A stretch of DNA of 38,197 nucleotides from an uncultured Collinsella sp. (GCA_900541195.1 UQIY01000019.1:1-38197); one strand, 5' to 3'; positions 18,119 to 25,616 are shown, counted from the first letter of the stretch. The notes: a model not told the origin generated them from the letters alone. Program-made: numbers and translations.

Positions 18119-18745
18119 ATGGCAAAGTTTGAAGTAAAGAACAGCGAGGGCAAGAAGGTCGCCGAGGCCGAGCTCGCCGCTGAGGTGTACGGCATCGAGC
18201 CGAACATCCACGTTATGCACCACATCGTCAAGTGCCAGATGGCCTCTTGGCGTCAGGGCACCCAGTCCGCTAAGGGCCGCTCTGAGGTTTCCGGTGGCGG
18301 CAAGAAGCCTTGGCGTCAGAAGGGCACCGGCCGTGCCCGCCAGGGTTCCATCCGTGCTGCCCAGTGGCGTCACGGTGGCGTTGTCTTCGCCCCCAAGCCC
18401 CGTTCCTACGCTAAGCGTATGAACAACAAGGAGGTCAAGCTGGCTATGCGCTCCGCGCTGTCCGCCAAGCTGGCCGATGGCGAGCTCGTGCTCGTCGACG
18501 ACTACGGCTTCGAGAAGCCTTCCACCAAGGCTGCCGTTGCCATGCTCAAGGCTCTCGGCCTTGAGGGCAAGCGCCTGACCATCATCGTTCGCGATGAGGA
18601 CGTCAACGCCTACCTGTCGTTCCGCAACATTCCCAAGACGTTCATCATCACCGCCGACGAGGCCAACACCTACGATCTCGTCAACAACAACGCTGTGCTG
18701 ATGCCCGCCGACATCGCCGCTCACTTCGGGGAGGTGCTTGCATAA
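18119..18745 (+). CDS. rplD: 50S ribosomal protein L4
   Basis: L4 lines the peptide exit tunnel and in E. coli represses the S10 operon. The 208-residue product has the standard tunnel-loop segment GKKPWRQKGTGRARQGSIR and KPRSYAKRMNKK-like basic helix (here MNNKEVKLAMRSAL). The ATG at 18119 follows AAGGAG. Its stop TAA abuts the rplW ATG directly. The macrolide-relevant loop looks wild-type. Confidence 0.96.
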   Translation: MAKFEVKNSEGKKVAEAELAAEVYGIEPNIHVMHHIVKCQMASWRQGTQSAKGRSEVSGGGKKPWRQKGTGRARQGSIRAAQWRHGGVVFAPKPRSYAKRMNNKEVKLAMRSALSAKLADGELVLVDDYGFEKPSTKAAVAMLKALGLEGKRLTIIVRDEDVNAYLSFRNIPKTFIITADEANTYDLVNNNAVLMPADIAAHFGEVLA

Positions 18746-19033
18746 ATGACCGCCCACGAGATCATCATCCGTCCGATCGTGTCCGAGCGTTCCTTCTCCG
18801 GCATGGAGCAGAACAAGTACACGTTCGAGGTCGCCAAGGATGCTAACAAGTATCAGATCAAGGACGCTGTCGAGGAGATCTTCGGCGTCAAGGTCGTTCG
18901 CGTGAACACCCTGACGGTCAAGCCCAAGACCAAGCGCGTGCGCTATGTCGCCGGCAAGACCCGTTCTTGGAAGAAGGCCATCGTCACGCTGGCCGAGGGC
19001 GACACCATCGAGGTCTTTGGCAACCAGGCCTAA
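18746..19033 (+). CDS. rplW: 50S ribosomal protein L23
   Basis: L23 sits at the exit-tunnel mouth and docks trigger factor and SRP. The 95-residue product starts MTAHEIIIRPIVSERS and contains YTFEVAKDANKYQIKDAVEEIF and VNTLTVKPKTKR, all typical. It starts immediately after the rplD stop. It is followed by a strong hairpin and a new promoter instead of running directly into rplB. Confidence 0.96.
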   Translation: MTAHEIIIRPIVSERSFSGMEQNKYTFEVAKDANKYQIKDAVEEIFGVKVVRVNTLTVKPKTKRVRYVAGKTRSWKKAIVTLAEGDTIEVFGNQA

Positions 19034-19050
19034 GACTCGCTGCTGTTGAG

Positions 19051-19088
19051 TGAGCTCATGCCTCCCAAATAGGGGAGGCGAGAGCTCA
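19051..19088 (+). terminator. Hairpin between rplW and rplB (terminator or attenuator)
   Basis: TGAGCTC (19051-19057) pairs with GAGCTCA (19082-19088), and GCCTCCC (19060-19066) with GGGAGGC (19073-19079). The sequence after it is AGGTTTTGGG, a weak T-tract. It could partly terminate the rplC-rplD-rplW transcript, with rplB expressed from the promoter just downstream. Confidence 0.55.
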
Positions 19089-19106
19089 AGGTTTTGGGCG
19101 TATAAA

Positions 19107-19212
19107 ATGGACACGCCCGGAACCGTGTATACGTCCGGTGTCATCGCACCCGAGGCAGAACCTCGAATCCCTGTCTGCGATGGCTAACGGATTCCTATTG
19201 AAAGGGATTGTA
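19107..19212 (+). promoter_or_regulatory. rplB promoter module and leader hairpin
   Basis: Bases 19107-19132 repeat the rplC promoter module (ACGCCCG then CCGTGTATAC), and TATAAA occurs at 19101-19106. The following leader folds: CATCGCA near 19142 pairs with TGCGATG near 19177, enclosing GAGG/CCTC. AAAGGG (19201-19206) is the ribosome site of rplB, six bases before its ATG. Confidence 0.5.
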
Positions 19213-20043
19213 ATGGCTGTAAAGCACCTTAAGCCGACCTCCGCTGGTAGGCGTTGGCAGACGATCTCCGATTTCTCCGAGATCACCTGCACCAAGCCCG
19301 AGAAGTCTCTTCTCGAGCCCCTGCCCAAGAAGGCCGGTCGTAACAACAACGGCCGCATCACCACCCGCCACCAGGGCGGCGGCGTGAAGCGTCGTTACCG
19401 CGTGATCGACTTCAAGCGCAACAAGGACGGCGTGCCCGCCAAGGTTGCCACGATCGAGTACGATCCGAACCGTTCCGCTCGCATCGCTCTGCTGCACTAC
19501 GCTGACGGTGAGAAGCGCTACATCCTCGCCCCTAAGGGCCTCGAGGTCGGTCAGACCGTCATGTCCGGTTCTGACGCCGACATCAAGCCGGGCAACGCTC
19601 TGCCCCTCGCCGACATCCCCGTCGGTACGCTCATCCACGCCGTCGAGTTCCAGCCGGGCAAGGGCGCCGCTATCGCCCGTTCCGCCGGTAACTCCTGCCA
19701 GCTGATGGGTAAGGAGGGCAAGTACGCTATCGTCCGTATGCCTTCCTCCGAGATGCGTCGCATCCTCGTTACCTGCCGCGCCACCGTCGGTGAGGTCGGC
19801 AACGCCGATCACGCCAACATCGTCATCGGCAAGGCCGGCCGTAAGCGTCACTTGAACGTGCGCCCGACCGTCCGCGGTACCGTCATGAACCCTGTCGACC
19901 ACCCGCACGGCGGTGGCGAGGGCAAGAACCACACTTCTGGTCGTCCCTCTGTTACCCCCTGGGGTAAGCCGACGAAGGGCCTTCGTACGCGCAAGAAGAA
20001 GAAGGTCTCGAACCAGCACATCATTCGTCGCCGTAAGAAGTAA
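19213..20043 (+). CDS. rplB: 50S ribosomal protein L2
   Basis: L2 is needed for subunit association and peptidyl transfer. The 276-residue product has the standard length. It starts MAVKHLKPTSAGRRWQ and contains the conserved histidine segment MNPVDHPHGGGEGK and the basic tail GLRTRKKKK. ATG 19213 with AAAGGG upstream is chosen; the 25-residue in-frame extension lies in the leader hairpin and is rejected. It opens the rplB-rpsS-rplV-rpsC-rplP-rpmC-rpsQ block. Confidence 0.96.
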   Translation: MAVKHLKPTSAGRRWQTISDFSEITCTKPEKSLLEPLPKKAGRNNNGRITTRHQGGGVKRRYRVIDFKRNKDGVPAKVATIEYDPNRSARIALLHYADGEKRYILAPKGLEVGQTVMSGSDADIKPGNALPLADIPVGTLIHAVEFQPGKGAAIARSAGNSCQLMGKEGKYAIVRMPSSEMRRILVTCRATVGEVGNADHANIVIGKAGRKRHLNVRPTVRGTVMNPVDHPHGGGEGKNHTSGRPSVTPWGKPTKGLRTRKKKKVSNQHIIRRRKK

Positions 20044-20075
20044 TTTCGGATACCGAGTTTTAGGAGAAAGCACTT

Positions 20076-20336
20076 ATGAGCAGAAGTCTCAAAAAGGGCC
20101 CGTTCGTGGAGACTCGCCTTCTCTCGCGTATCACCGCGATGAACGAGGCTGGCAAGAAGGACGTCGTGAAGACCTGGTCCCGCGCGTCCACCATCTTCCC
20201 CGAGATGGTTGGTCACACCATCGCCGTCCACGACGGCCGCAAGCATGTGCCCGTGTATGTTACCGAGTCCATGGTTGGTCACAAGCTCGGCGAGTTCGCG
20301 CCGACTCGTACGTTCCGTGGCCACAAGGCCAAATAG
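20076..20336 (+). CDS. rpsS: 30S ribosomal protein S19
   Basis: S19 lies in the 30S head and contacts the A-site finger. The 86-residue product has the family motifs MSRSLKKGPFVE, TWSRASTIFPEMVGHTIAVHDG and KLGEFAPTRTFRGH. The ATG at 20076 follows TAGGAG. It is in the standard position between rplB and rplV, 14 bases before rplV. Confidence 0.97.
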   Translation: MSRSLKKGPFVETRLLSRITAMNEAGKKDVVKTWSRASTIFPEMVGHTIAVHDGRKHVPVYVTESMVGHKLGEFAPTRTFRGHKAK

Positions 20337-20350
20337 GGGGTTAACCGTAA

Positions 20351-20722
20351 ATGGCAACTAAGTCTATTGAAACTGAGGCCACCGAGGTTCGCGCCGTCGC
20401 TAAGTACGTGCGTGTTTCCCCCAGCAAGGCCCGCCTGGTGGTCGATCTGATCCGCCGCAAGCCTGTCGCTCAGGCCTTCGACATCCTCCACTTCTGCGAC
20501 CGCGCCGTCGCCGTGGATGTCGAGAAGGTTCTCCGTTCCGCCGTTGCGAACGCCGAGAACAACAACGGTCTGCGTGCCGACAACCTGGTTGTCGCCGCTG
20601 CCTATGTTGACGAGGGTCCGACGCTTAAGCGCATCCGTCCCCGCGCCAAGGGTTCCGCTTCTCGCATTCTGAAGCGTACTTCCCACATCACCGTCGTCGT
20701 TGCTCCTCGAAAGGAGGCGTAA
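20351..20722 (+). CDS. rplV: 50S ribosomal protein L22
   Basis: L22 lines the exit tunnel. The product is 123 residues, about a dozen longer than E. coli L22 because of an N-terminal lead (MATKSIETEATEVRAVAKYVRVSPSKARLVVDLIR has its first ~13 residues extra). Confidence 0.94.
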   Translation: MATKSIETEATEVRAVAKYVRVSPSKARLVVDLIRRKPVAQAFDILHFCDRAVAVDVEKVLRSAVANAENNNGLRADNLVVAAAYVDEGPTLKRIRPRAKGSASRILKRTSHITVVVAPRKEA

Positions 20723-20728
20723 AGCTGT

Positions 20729-21439
20729 ATGGGTCAGAAAGTCTACCCCACCGGCTTCCGTCTTGGCATCACCGAGAACTGGCGTTCCCGCTGGTTCGCA
20801 GAGAAGGATTACGCTAAGACCCTCGGTAACGATCTCGAGATCCGCAAGTACCTCGAGAAGCGTCTTTCCCGCGCAGCTGTCTCCCGCGTCGAGATCGAGC
20901 GCGCTGGCGACAAGGTGAAGGTCATCATCCTCACCGCTCGCCCCGGCGTTGTCATCGGTAAGAAGGGTGCCGAGATCGATACCCTCCGCACCGAGCTCGA
21001 GAAGGTCGCTGGTGTCTCCAAGGGCCAGCTCTCCGTCGACGTTGTCGAGATCAAGCGCCCCGAGCTCGACGCTAACCTCGTTGCTCAGTCTATCGCCGAG
21101 CAGCTCGAGGGCCGCGTTGCCTTCCGTCGCGCTATGCGCAAGGCTGTCCAGTCCGCCCGCAAGGCCGGCGCTAAGGGCATCCGTATCCAGTGCTCCGGTC
21201 GTCTCGGCGGTGCCGAGATGGGCCGTCGTGAGTGGTACCGCGAGGGTCGCGTGCCTCTGCACACCCTCCGTGCCAAGATCGATTACGGCACGGCTGTCGC
21301 CAGCACCACCATGGGCGCTTGCGGCGTGAAGGTCTGGATCTACCTGGGCGAGAAGCTCCCGGGCCAGCCCGTTCCTAACCCTGCACTCGAGGGCTCTTCC
21401 CGTCCTCGTCGTCGTAACTCCGAGAGGAGGGGTCAGTAG
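20729..21439 (+). CDS. rpsC: 30S ribosomal protein S3
   Basis: S3 is part of the mRNA entry helicase. The 236-residue product starts MGQKVYPTGFRLGI. It has the KH-domain loop VIIGKKGAEID, the GRLGGAEMGRREWYREGRVP motif of the C-terminal domain and a basic tail. The ATG at 20729 follows AAAGGAGG inside the rplV 3' end. Its stop codon TAG shares its G with the rplP GTG start. Confidence 0.96.
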   Translation: MGQKVYPTGFRLGITENWRSRWFAEKDYAKTLGNDLEIRKYLEKRLSRAAVSRVEIERAGDKVKVIILTARPGVVIGKKGAEIDTLRTELEKVAGVSKGQLSVDVVEIKRPELDANLVAQSIAEQLEGRVAFRRAMRKAVQSARKAGAKGIRIQCSGRLGGAEMGRREWYREGRVPLHTLRAKIDYGTAVASTTMGACGVKVWIYLGEKLPGQPVPNPALEGSSRPRRRNSERRGQ

Positions 21440-21942
21440 TGCTTGCCCCTAAGCGTATTCTTCACCGCAAGGTGCAGCGTGGCTCCATGAAGGGCCAGGC
21501 CAAGGGTAATACCGAGCTGCATTTCGGCGAGTTTGGTATCCAGGCTCTCGAGGCCCATTGGATCACCAACCGTCAGATCGAGGCCGCTCGTATTGCCATG
21601 ACCCGCTACATGAAGCGTGGCGGTCGTGTCTACATCACGATCTTCCCCGATAAGCCCATCACCAAGAAGCCTGCCGAGACTCGCATGGGTTCTGGTAAGG
21701 GTAACCCCGAGGAGTGGGTGGCCGTCGTCAAGCCCGGCCGCATCATGTTCGAGGTCAAGGGCGTGCCCGAGGAGGTCGCTCGCGAGGCTCTGCGTCTTGC
21801 ACAGCACAAGCTTCCCATCAAGACCAAGATTGTTGCTGCCAAGAACGCCGAGCAGCGCATCGAGAAGGAGATGGCTGAGGAGGCCGCTCTCGAGGCCAAG
21901 TGGGCTGCTGAGGACGCCGCCGCCGCCAAGGAGGAGAACTAA
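21439..21942 (+). CDS. rplP: 50S ribosomal protein L16 with acidic C-terminal tail
   Basis: L16 organises the A-site tRNA elbow and late 50S maturation. The first ~131 residues are a normal L16 (MLAPKRILHRKVQRG, RMGSGKGNPEEWVAVVKPG). The product is 167 residues because of an extra ~36-residue Ala/Glu/Lys-rich predicted helix (AEQRIEKEMAEEAALEAKW and on). The start is GTG 21439, overlapping the rpsC stop by one base, with GAGAGGAGG upstream. Its stop TAA overlaps the rpmC ATG (TAATG). The tail looks like a lineage-specific extension. Confidence 0.95.
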   Translation: MLAPKRILHRKVQRGSMKGQAKGNTELHFGEFGIQALEAHWITNRQIEAARIAMTRYMKRGGRVYITIFPDKPITKKPAETRMGSGKGNPEEWVAVVKPGRIMFEVKGVPEEVAREALRLAQHKLPIKTKIVAAKNAEQRIEKEMAEEAALEAKWAAEDAAAAKEEN

Positions 21943-22157
21943 TGAAGCCCGCAGAGATTCGTGAGCTCTCGGACGCTCAGCTCGTTGAGAAGCTGAAGGA
22001 AATGCGCGCCGAGCTCTTTAACCTTCGTTTCCAGATGGCCACCAGCCAGCTGGACAACACCGCTCGCGTCAACACCGTGAAGAAGGACATCGCTCGCGTC
22101 CTCACGGAGCAGCGCGCCCGCGAGATCGCAGCGGAGAAGTCCGCTGTCGCCGAGTAG
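21942..22157 (+). CDS. rpmC: 50S ribosomal protein L29
   Basis: L29 is a helical-hairpin protein at the exit-tunnel rim next to L23. The 71-residue product has the hallmark LKEMRAELFNLRFQMATSQL and a normal length. The ATG at 21942 overlaps the rplP stop by one base, indicating translational coupling, with AAGGAGGAG just upstream. Confidence 0.95.
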   Translation: MKPAEIRELSDAQLVEKLKEMRAELFNLRFQMATSQLDNTARVNTVKKDIARVLTEQRAREIAAEKSAVAE

Positions 22158-22173
22158 GACCTAAGGAGAGAAC

Positions 22174-22434
22174 ATGACTGATTCGCGTAACTCGCGTAAG
22201 GTCCGTACGGGTGTCGTTACCTCCGTCTCCGGTGCCAAGACCATTGTCGTCACCATCACCGAGCGCAAGCGTCACCCCAAGTACGGCAAGATGATGACCA
22301 GCTCCAAGAAGCTGCACGCTCACGACGAGGAGTGCACGGCTGGCGTGGGCGACACCGTCCGCGTTATGGAGACCCGTCCTATGTCCAAGATGAAGCGTTG
22401 GCGCCTCATCGAGGTCGTCGAGCGCGCTAAATAA
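22174..22434 (+). CDS. rpsQ: 30S ribosomal protein S17
   Basis: S17 is a primary 16S rRNA binder with an OB fold. The 86-residue product starts MTDSRNSRKVRTGVVTS and contains ITERKRHPKYGKMM and VMETRPMSKMKRWRLIEVVE. The ATG follows AAGGAGAGAAC. It is the last gene before a 118-base spacer containing a structured leader. Confidence 0.96.
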   Translation: MTDSRNSRKVRTGVVTSVSGAKTIVVTITERKRHPKYGKMMTSSKKLHAHDEECTAGVGDTVRVMETRPMSKMKRWRLIEVVERAK

Positions 22435-22461
22435 GCAGTCGCTCTTACGACTTGTACGTTT

Positions 22462-22527
22462 CCGAAGATGTGCGTATGCCTGGCTTGCATACCACGGGCC
22501 GTATAAAGGCTGCGCACCTCTCTTCGG
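22462..22527 (+). promoter_or_regulatory. Three-way-junction leader upstream of rplN
   Basis: CCGAAGA (22462-22468) pairs with TCTTCGG (22521-22527), and GTGCG (22470-22474) with CGCAC (22513-22517). Inside, GTATGC (22474-22479) pairs with GCATAC (22487-22492) and GCC (22498-22500) with GGC (22508-22510). The nested closing stem and two inner hairpins look like a regulatory RNA junction. GGAGGAAC follows as the rplN ribosome site. TATAAA at 22502-22507 could alternatively belong to a promoter. Confidence 0.5.
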
Positions 22528-22552
22528 TTCTTAGTTCGGAGGAACATCTACC

Positions 22553-22921
22553 ATGATTCAGATGCAAACCATGCTGAACGTCGCCGACAACTCCGGCGCT
22601 CGCAAGATTCGCTGCATCAAGGTGCTTGGCGGTTCCAAGCGTCGTTATGCAGGCATCGGCGATGTGTTCATCGGTGCTGTCCAGGAGGCTACCCCTGGCG
22701 CCAACGTCAAGAAGAAGGACGTTGTCCGTTGCGTCGTCGTTCGCACCGTTAAGGAGATCCGCCGCAAGGATGGCTCCTACATTCGCTTTGATGAGAACGC
22801 CTGCGTTGTCATCAACAACGATGGTTCGCCCGTCGGCACCCGTATCTTCGGGCCCGTCGCTCGCGAGCTTCGTGACAAGAAGTACATGAAGATCGTCTCG
22901 CTCGCTCCCGAGACCCTGTAG
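22553..22921 (+). CDS. rplN: 50S ribosomal protein L14
   Basis: L14 forms intersubunit bridges and binds the silencing factor RsfS. The 122-residue product has the standard length, starts MIQMQTMLNVADNSGARK and contains KVLGGSKRRYAGIGD and IFGPVARELRDK. The ATG at 22553 lies ten bases after GGAGGAAC. It is separated from rpsQ by the structured spacer and so may be controlled separately. Confidence 0.97.
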   Translation: MIQMQTMLNVADNSGARKIRCIKVLGGSKRRYAGIGDVFIGAVQEATPGANVKKKDVVRCVVVRTVKEIRRKDGSYIRFDENACVVINNDGSPVGTRIFGPVARELRDKKYMKIVSLAPETL

Positions 22922-22934
22922 TTAGGGGAGATAT

Positions 22935-23240
22935 ATGTATATCAAGAAGGGCGATAAGGTCCAGGTTCTCTCTGGTAAGGATCGCGGCAAGCAGGGCGTT
23001 GTCCTGCGTGCTCTCCCCGCCGAGAACAAGGTCGTTGTCGAGGGCGTTTCGGTCGTCAAGAAGGCCGTCAAGCCCAACGCTGCCAACCAGCAGGGCGGCA
23101 TCGTTTCGCAGGAGGCTCCCATCGACGCCTCCAACGTCAATCTCGTTTGCCCCGAGTGCCGTAAGGTTACCCGCGTCGGTCACGAGAAGGACGGCAAGAA
23201 CAAGCTGCGCGTCTGCAAGAAGTGCGGCCACAAGTTCTAA
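22935..23240 (+). CDS. rplX: 50S ribosomal protein L24 (zinc-ribbon form)
   Basis: L24 is an assembly initiator of the 50S subunit. The 101-residue product has the KOW motif (KKGDKVQVLSGKDRGKQG) near the N-terminus. Its C-terminus has two CxxC pairs (CPEC and CKKC) that could bind zinc. The ATG at 22935 follows TTAGGGGAG. A terminator follows, whereas rplE-rpsN-rpsH normally continues the spc operon; those genes are not in this window. Confidence 0.95.
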   Translation: MYIKKGDKVQVLSGKDRGKQGVVLRALPAENKVVVEGVSVVKKAVKPNAANQQGGIVSQEAPIDASNVNLVCPECRKVTRVGHEKDGKNKLRVCKKCGHKF

Positions 23241-23266
23241 GCTGCCCGCAACATCAAGTTGCTAGC

Positions 23267-23301
23267 AAAGGCCCGGATGCCACGGCACCCGGGCCTTTTT
23301 T
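23267..23301 (+). terminator. Terminator after rplX
   Basis: AAAGGCCCGG pairs with CCGGGCCTTT around an inner TGCC/GGCA stem, followed by six T. This is a strong Rho-independent terminator that ends the ribosomal block after rplX. Confidence 0.9.
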
Positions 23302-23329
23302 GATCCCTACTCATTAGGTACTCATTGGG

Positions 23330-23399
23330 GACAGGCTTAAATGAGTGGCCGTTGTTTGGCAGTCATTGGGGACAGACTTAAATGAGTGGTTGCGCGCGC
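23330..23399. repeat. Two GGGGACAG palindromic repeats
   Basis: Two near-identical copies (23330-23348 and about 23371-23399) share CATTGGGGACAG and CTTAAATGAGTGG. Each has complementary ends of the type ACTCATT / AATGAGT flanking the GGGGACAG core. They are probably non-coding REP-like units; no transposase is intact nearby. Confidence 0.7.
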
Positions 23400-23545
23400 G
23401 AAAGGCTGGCGTGACAGTCGGTCAGCTTGTGCGTTGTTGCGGACTCGGTGAGGCAACGGTTAAAAGGGCAACTGCTGGCTGGCGCGACGCCTCAAATGAT
23501 CCGTTTTCCTCCGTCCCTAACGGATCATCACAGCTTTCCGAATAA
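23345..23545 (+). pseudogene. Possible relic of a helix-turn-helix / RAYT-type C-terminus
   Basis: A short frame of 66 residues runs from one GGGGACAG repeat into the TGATCCG repeats. Its middle (VTVGQLVRCCGLGEATVKR) resembles a helix-turn-helix, but both ends are translated repeat DNA. It has no ribosome site and is unlike a complete gene. It could be the decayed C-terminus of a REP-associated Y1 transposase. This is speculative. Confidence 0.2.
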
Positions 23546-23580
23546 AAGGTGATCCGTTTTCCTCCGTCCCCAAGGGATCA
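23497..23580. repeat. Direct TGATCCG...CGTCCC repeats
   Basis: Two 21-base identical segments, 23497-23517 and 23550-23570, start TGATCCGTTTTCC and end CCGTCCC. Each is followed by a weaker inverted end (CGGATCA at 23521-23527, GGGATCA at 23574-23580), so each can fold. The same family recurs as the large inverted repeat at 29303-29374. Confidence 0.75.
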
Positions 23581-23595
23581 GGTGATGCGCATTCG

Positions 23596-23704
23596 TGCGT
23601 AGTTGCGTGCGTAGGATTGCGTAACTATGCTTGTATATGCGCCGTCTGCTGCTAGATTTTGACTATTTAGCGGTAATACACGCAGAACCACGCACATACA
23701 CGCG
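23596..23704. promoter_or_regulatory. Promoter and phased TGCGT/ACGCA operator cluster upstream of the Gfo/Idh-deoR pair
   Basis: TGCGT occurs at 23596, 23604, 23608 and 23618. The inverted form ACGCA occurs at 23680 and 23690, with ACGCG at 23700, exactly ten bases apart. A promoter-like TTGCGT (23603-23608), 17 bases, TATGCT (23626-23631) lies among the first cluster. Helically phased sites around a promoter suggest cooperative repressor binding, possibly by the DeoR protein encoded two genes on. Confidence 0.4.
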
Positions 23705-23764
23705 TATTTGTGAGAATATAGAAACGGCAGAAATGCAAGTCGATCCCTGATTCAGGAGGCACAT

Positions 23765-24844
23765 ATGGCAGATTCCAAGCAGGCTCCGCTTGACGCTGCG
23801 GCAGCCGCAAAGGCAGCGTTCGCTTCGGTCCAGGACAAGCCGTTCCCCGATGATATCTTTACGGCTCCCGAGCTTCGTTGGGCCGTGATCGGGTGCGGCG
23901 TTATCGCAAACCAGATGGCCCAATCTCTCTCCCTTGCCGGCCGCAAGCTTGCGGGCGTCGCCAACCGCACACTGTCCAAGGCTCAAGCTTTTGCCGATCA
24001 GTATGGCATCGAGAAGGTCTATGACACGGTCGAGGACCTCTATGCCGATCCGAACATCGACGCGATCTATATCACCACGCCGCATAACACGCATATCACC
24101 TACCTGCGCGCCGCTCTGACAGCTGGCAAGCACGTGCTCTGCGAGAAGGCCATTACCCTCAACTCTGCCGAGCTCGACGAGGCCCGTGCCATTGCCGACG
24201 AGCATAACGTGGTCCTTATGGACGCCACCACGGTGCTACACATGCCTTTGTATCAGGAGCTGCGCCGCCGCATGGATGCCGGTGAGTTTGGCCGCATGAA
24301 CCTCGCCCAACTCAACTTTGGTAGCTACAAGGAGTACGGTGATCTGACCAACCGCTTTTACAATCGCAACCTTGCTGGCGGTGCCATGCTCGACATTGGC
24401 GTCTATGCCCTGTCCGTCATGCGCCTCTTTATGGCAAGCCAGCCAGCTGAGGTTGTCTCGCTGGGCAACACCTGTGAGACCGGTGTCGACGTTGCGGGCG
24501 GCATCGTCTGCCGTAATGCTGAGCAACAGCTGGGTGTTGTGAGCCTTACGCTTCACTCCAAGCAGCCCAAGCGCTCGGTCATCAGCTTTGACAAGTGCTA
24601 TATCGAGGTCAACGAGTATCCGCGTGCCGATCACGCGACCGTCGTGTGGACTGCGGACGGCCACCGCGAGGAGGTCCACGCGGGCACCGAGGCTTACGCC
24701 CTTTGCTATGAGATGGCCGATCTTGAGAAGGCCGTTGCCGGCGACGACTCCAAGCGCGAGCTGCTGGAATATGCTTCTGATGTTATGGAGCTTATGACCA
24801 AGCTTCGCGCCGACTGGGGAGTCGTGTACCCCGAGGAGGAGTAA
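23765..24844 (+). CDS. Gfo/Idh/MocA family oxidoreductase
   Basis: This is a NAD(P)-dependent sugar or polyol dehydrogenase-like protein of 359 residues. A ~37-residue N-terminal lead precedes the Rossmann motif (WAVIGCGVIANQMAQSL). CEKAITLN replaces the common CEKP motif but keeps the key lysine. The C-terminal substrate domain has GGAMLDIGVYALS. The substrate cannot be read. The ATG at 23765 follows AGGAGG. It ends 3 bases before a DeoR-family gene, so the pair is an operon, probably for a sugar or sugar-acid pathway under DeoR control. Confidence 0.88.
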   Translation: MADSKQAPLDAAAAAKAAFASVQDKPFPDDIFTAPELRWAVIGCGVIANQMAQSLSLAGRKLAGVANRTLSKAQAFADQYGIEKVYDTVEDLYADPNIDAIYITTPHNTHITYLRAALTAGKHVLCEKAITLNSAELDEARAIADEHNVVLMDATTVLHMPLYQELRRRMDAGEFGRMNLAQLNFGSYKEYGDLTNRFYNRNLAGGAMLDIGVYALSVMRLFMASQPAEVVSLGNTCETGVDVAGGIVCRNAEQQLGVVSLTLHSKQPKRSVISFDKCYIEVNEYPRADHATVVWTADGHREEVHAGTEAYALCYEMADLEKAVAGDDSKRELLEYASDVMELMTKLRADWGVVYPEEE

Positions 24845-24847
24845 ACG

Positions 24848-25594
24848 ATGCTAGCGGAAGATAGGCTCAATGCGATTGTGTCGATGGTGCAGCAGGCTGG
24901 CTCGGTTACTGTGCCGGAGCTTGCTGAGGCCTTGGGCGTGACGGCGTCCACCATTCGGCGCGACCTGCAGACGCTCGATCGCGCACACCGCATCGCCAAG
25001 GTCCACGGCGGAGCGACGAGTCTTGAGCGCGCGCACGTGACGCGCGACCTAACGCTCAACGAGCGCAGCGACCTCCATAACGACGACAAGGAGCGTATCT
25101 GCGCCCGTGCGGCGGCGCTTGTGGAGCCCGAGAGCTTTGTATACATCGACTCGGGCTCAACGACGCTCAGGCTCATCGAGCATCTTCCACACCTTGAAGG
25201 CGTCACCTATGTGACTGATTCTGTGCTTCACGCTCAGCGCCTCGCTTTGCGCGGCATGCGTACCGTGGTGCTGGGCGGCGAGCTCAAACCCGAGACCGAG
25301 GCGCTCGTTGGTCCCGATGCCTTGGCAACCCTAGACCGCTACAACTTCAATTGTGGCTTTTGGGGTTCTAACGGCATTGCCGCCGAGCAGGGCTTCACAG
25401 CACCCGATATCGAGGAGGCGCAAGTAAAGCGTATCTCGATGCGCCATACGGCCAAACGCTTCGTAATCTCGGACGCCAGCAAATTTGGCATGGTGGCGCC
25501 CGTCAAGTTCGCGGACTTCCGCGACGCGACAATCATTACCGCAGGCGAGGTGCCTGCCAAGTACCAGACGATGGACAACGTCATCACGGTCTAG
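24848..25594 (+). CDS. DeoR family transcriptional regulator
   Basis: This is a 248-residue repressor-type protein. The N-terminal winged helix (SVTVPELAEALGVTASTIRRD, about residues 17-37, followed by KVHGGA) is the DeoR hallmark. The C-terminal sugar-phosphate sensor has YIDSGSTT and GFWGSNGI. GAGGAGGAG at the end of the dehydrogenase gene serves as its ribosome site. DeoR proteins usually answer to a phosphorylated sugar from the pathway they control; here the likely target is the preceding promoter. Confidence 0.92.
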   Translation: MLAEDRLNAIVSMVQQAGSVTVPELAEALGVTASTIRRDLQTLDRAHRIAKVHGGATSLERAHVTRDLTLNERSDLHNDDKERICARAAALVEPESFVYIDSGSTTLRLIEHLPHLEGVTYVTDSVLHAQRLALRGMRTVVLGGELKPETEALVGPDALATLDRYNFNCGFWGSNGIAAEQGFTAPDIEEAQVKRISMRHTAKRFVISDASKFGMVAPVKFADFRDATIITAGEVPAKYQTMDNVITV

Positions 25595-25616
25595 CAGCAG
25601 GGGACGGGCTAAAACC

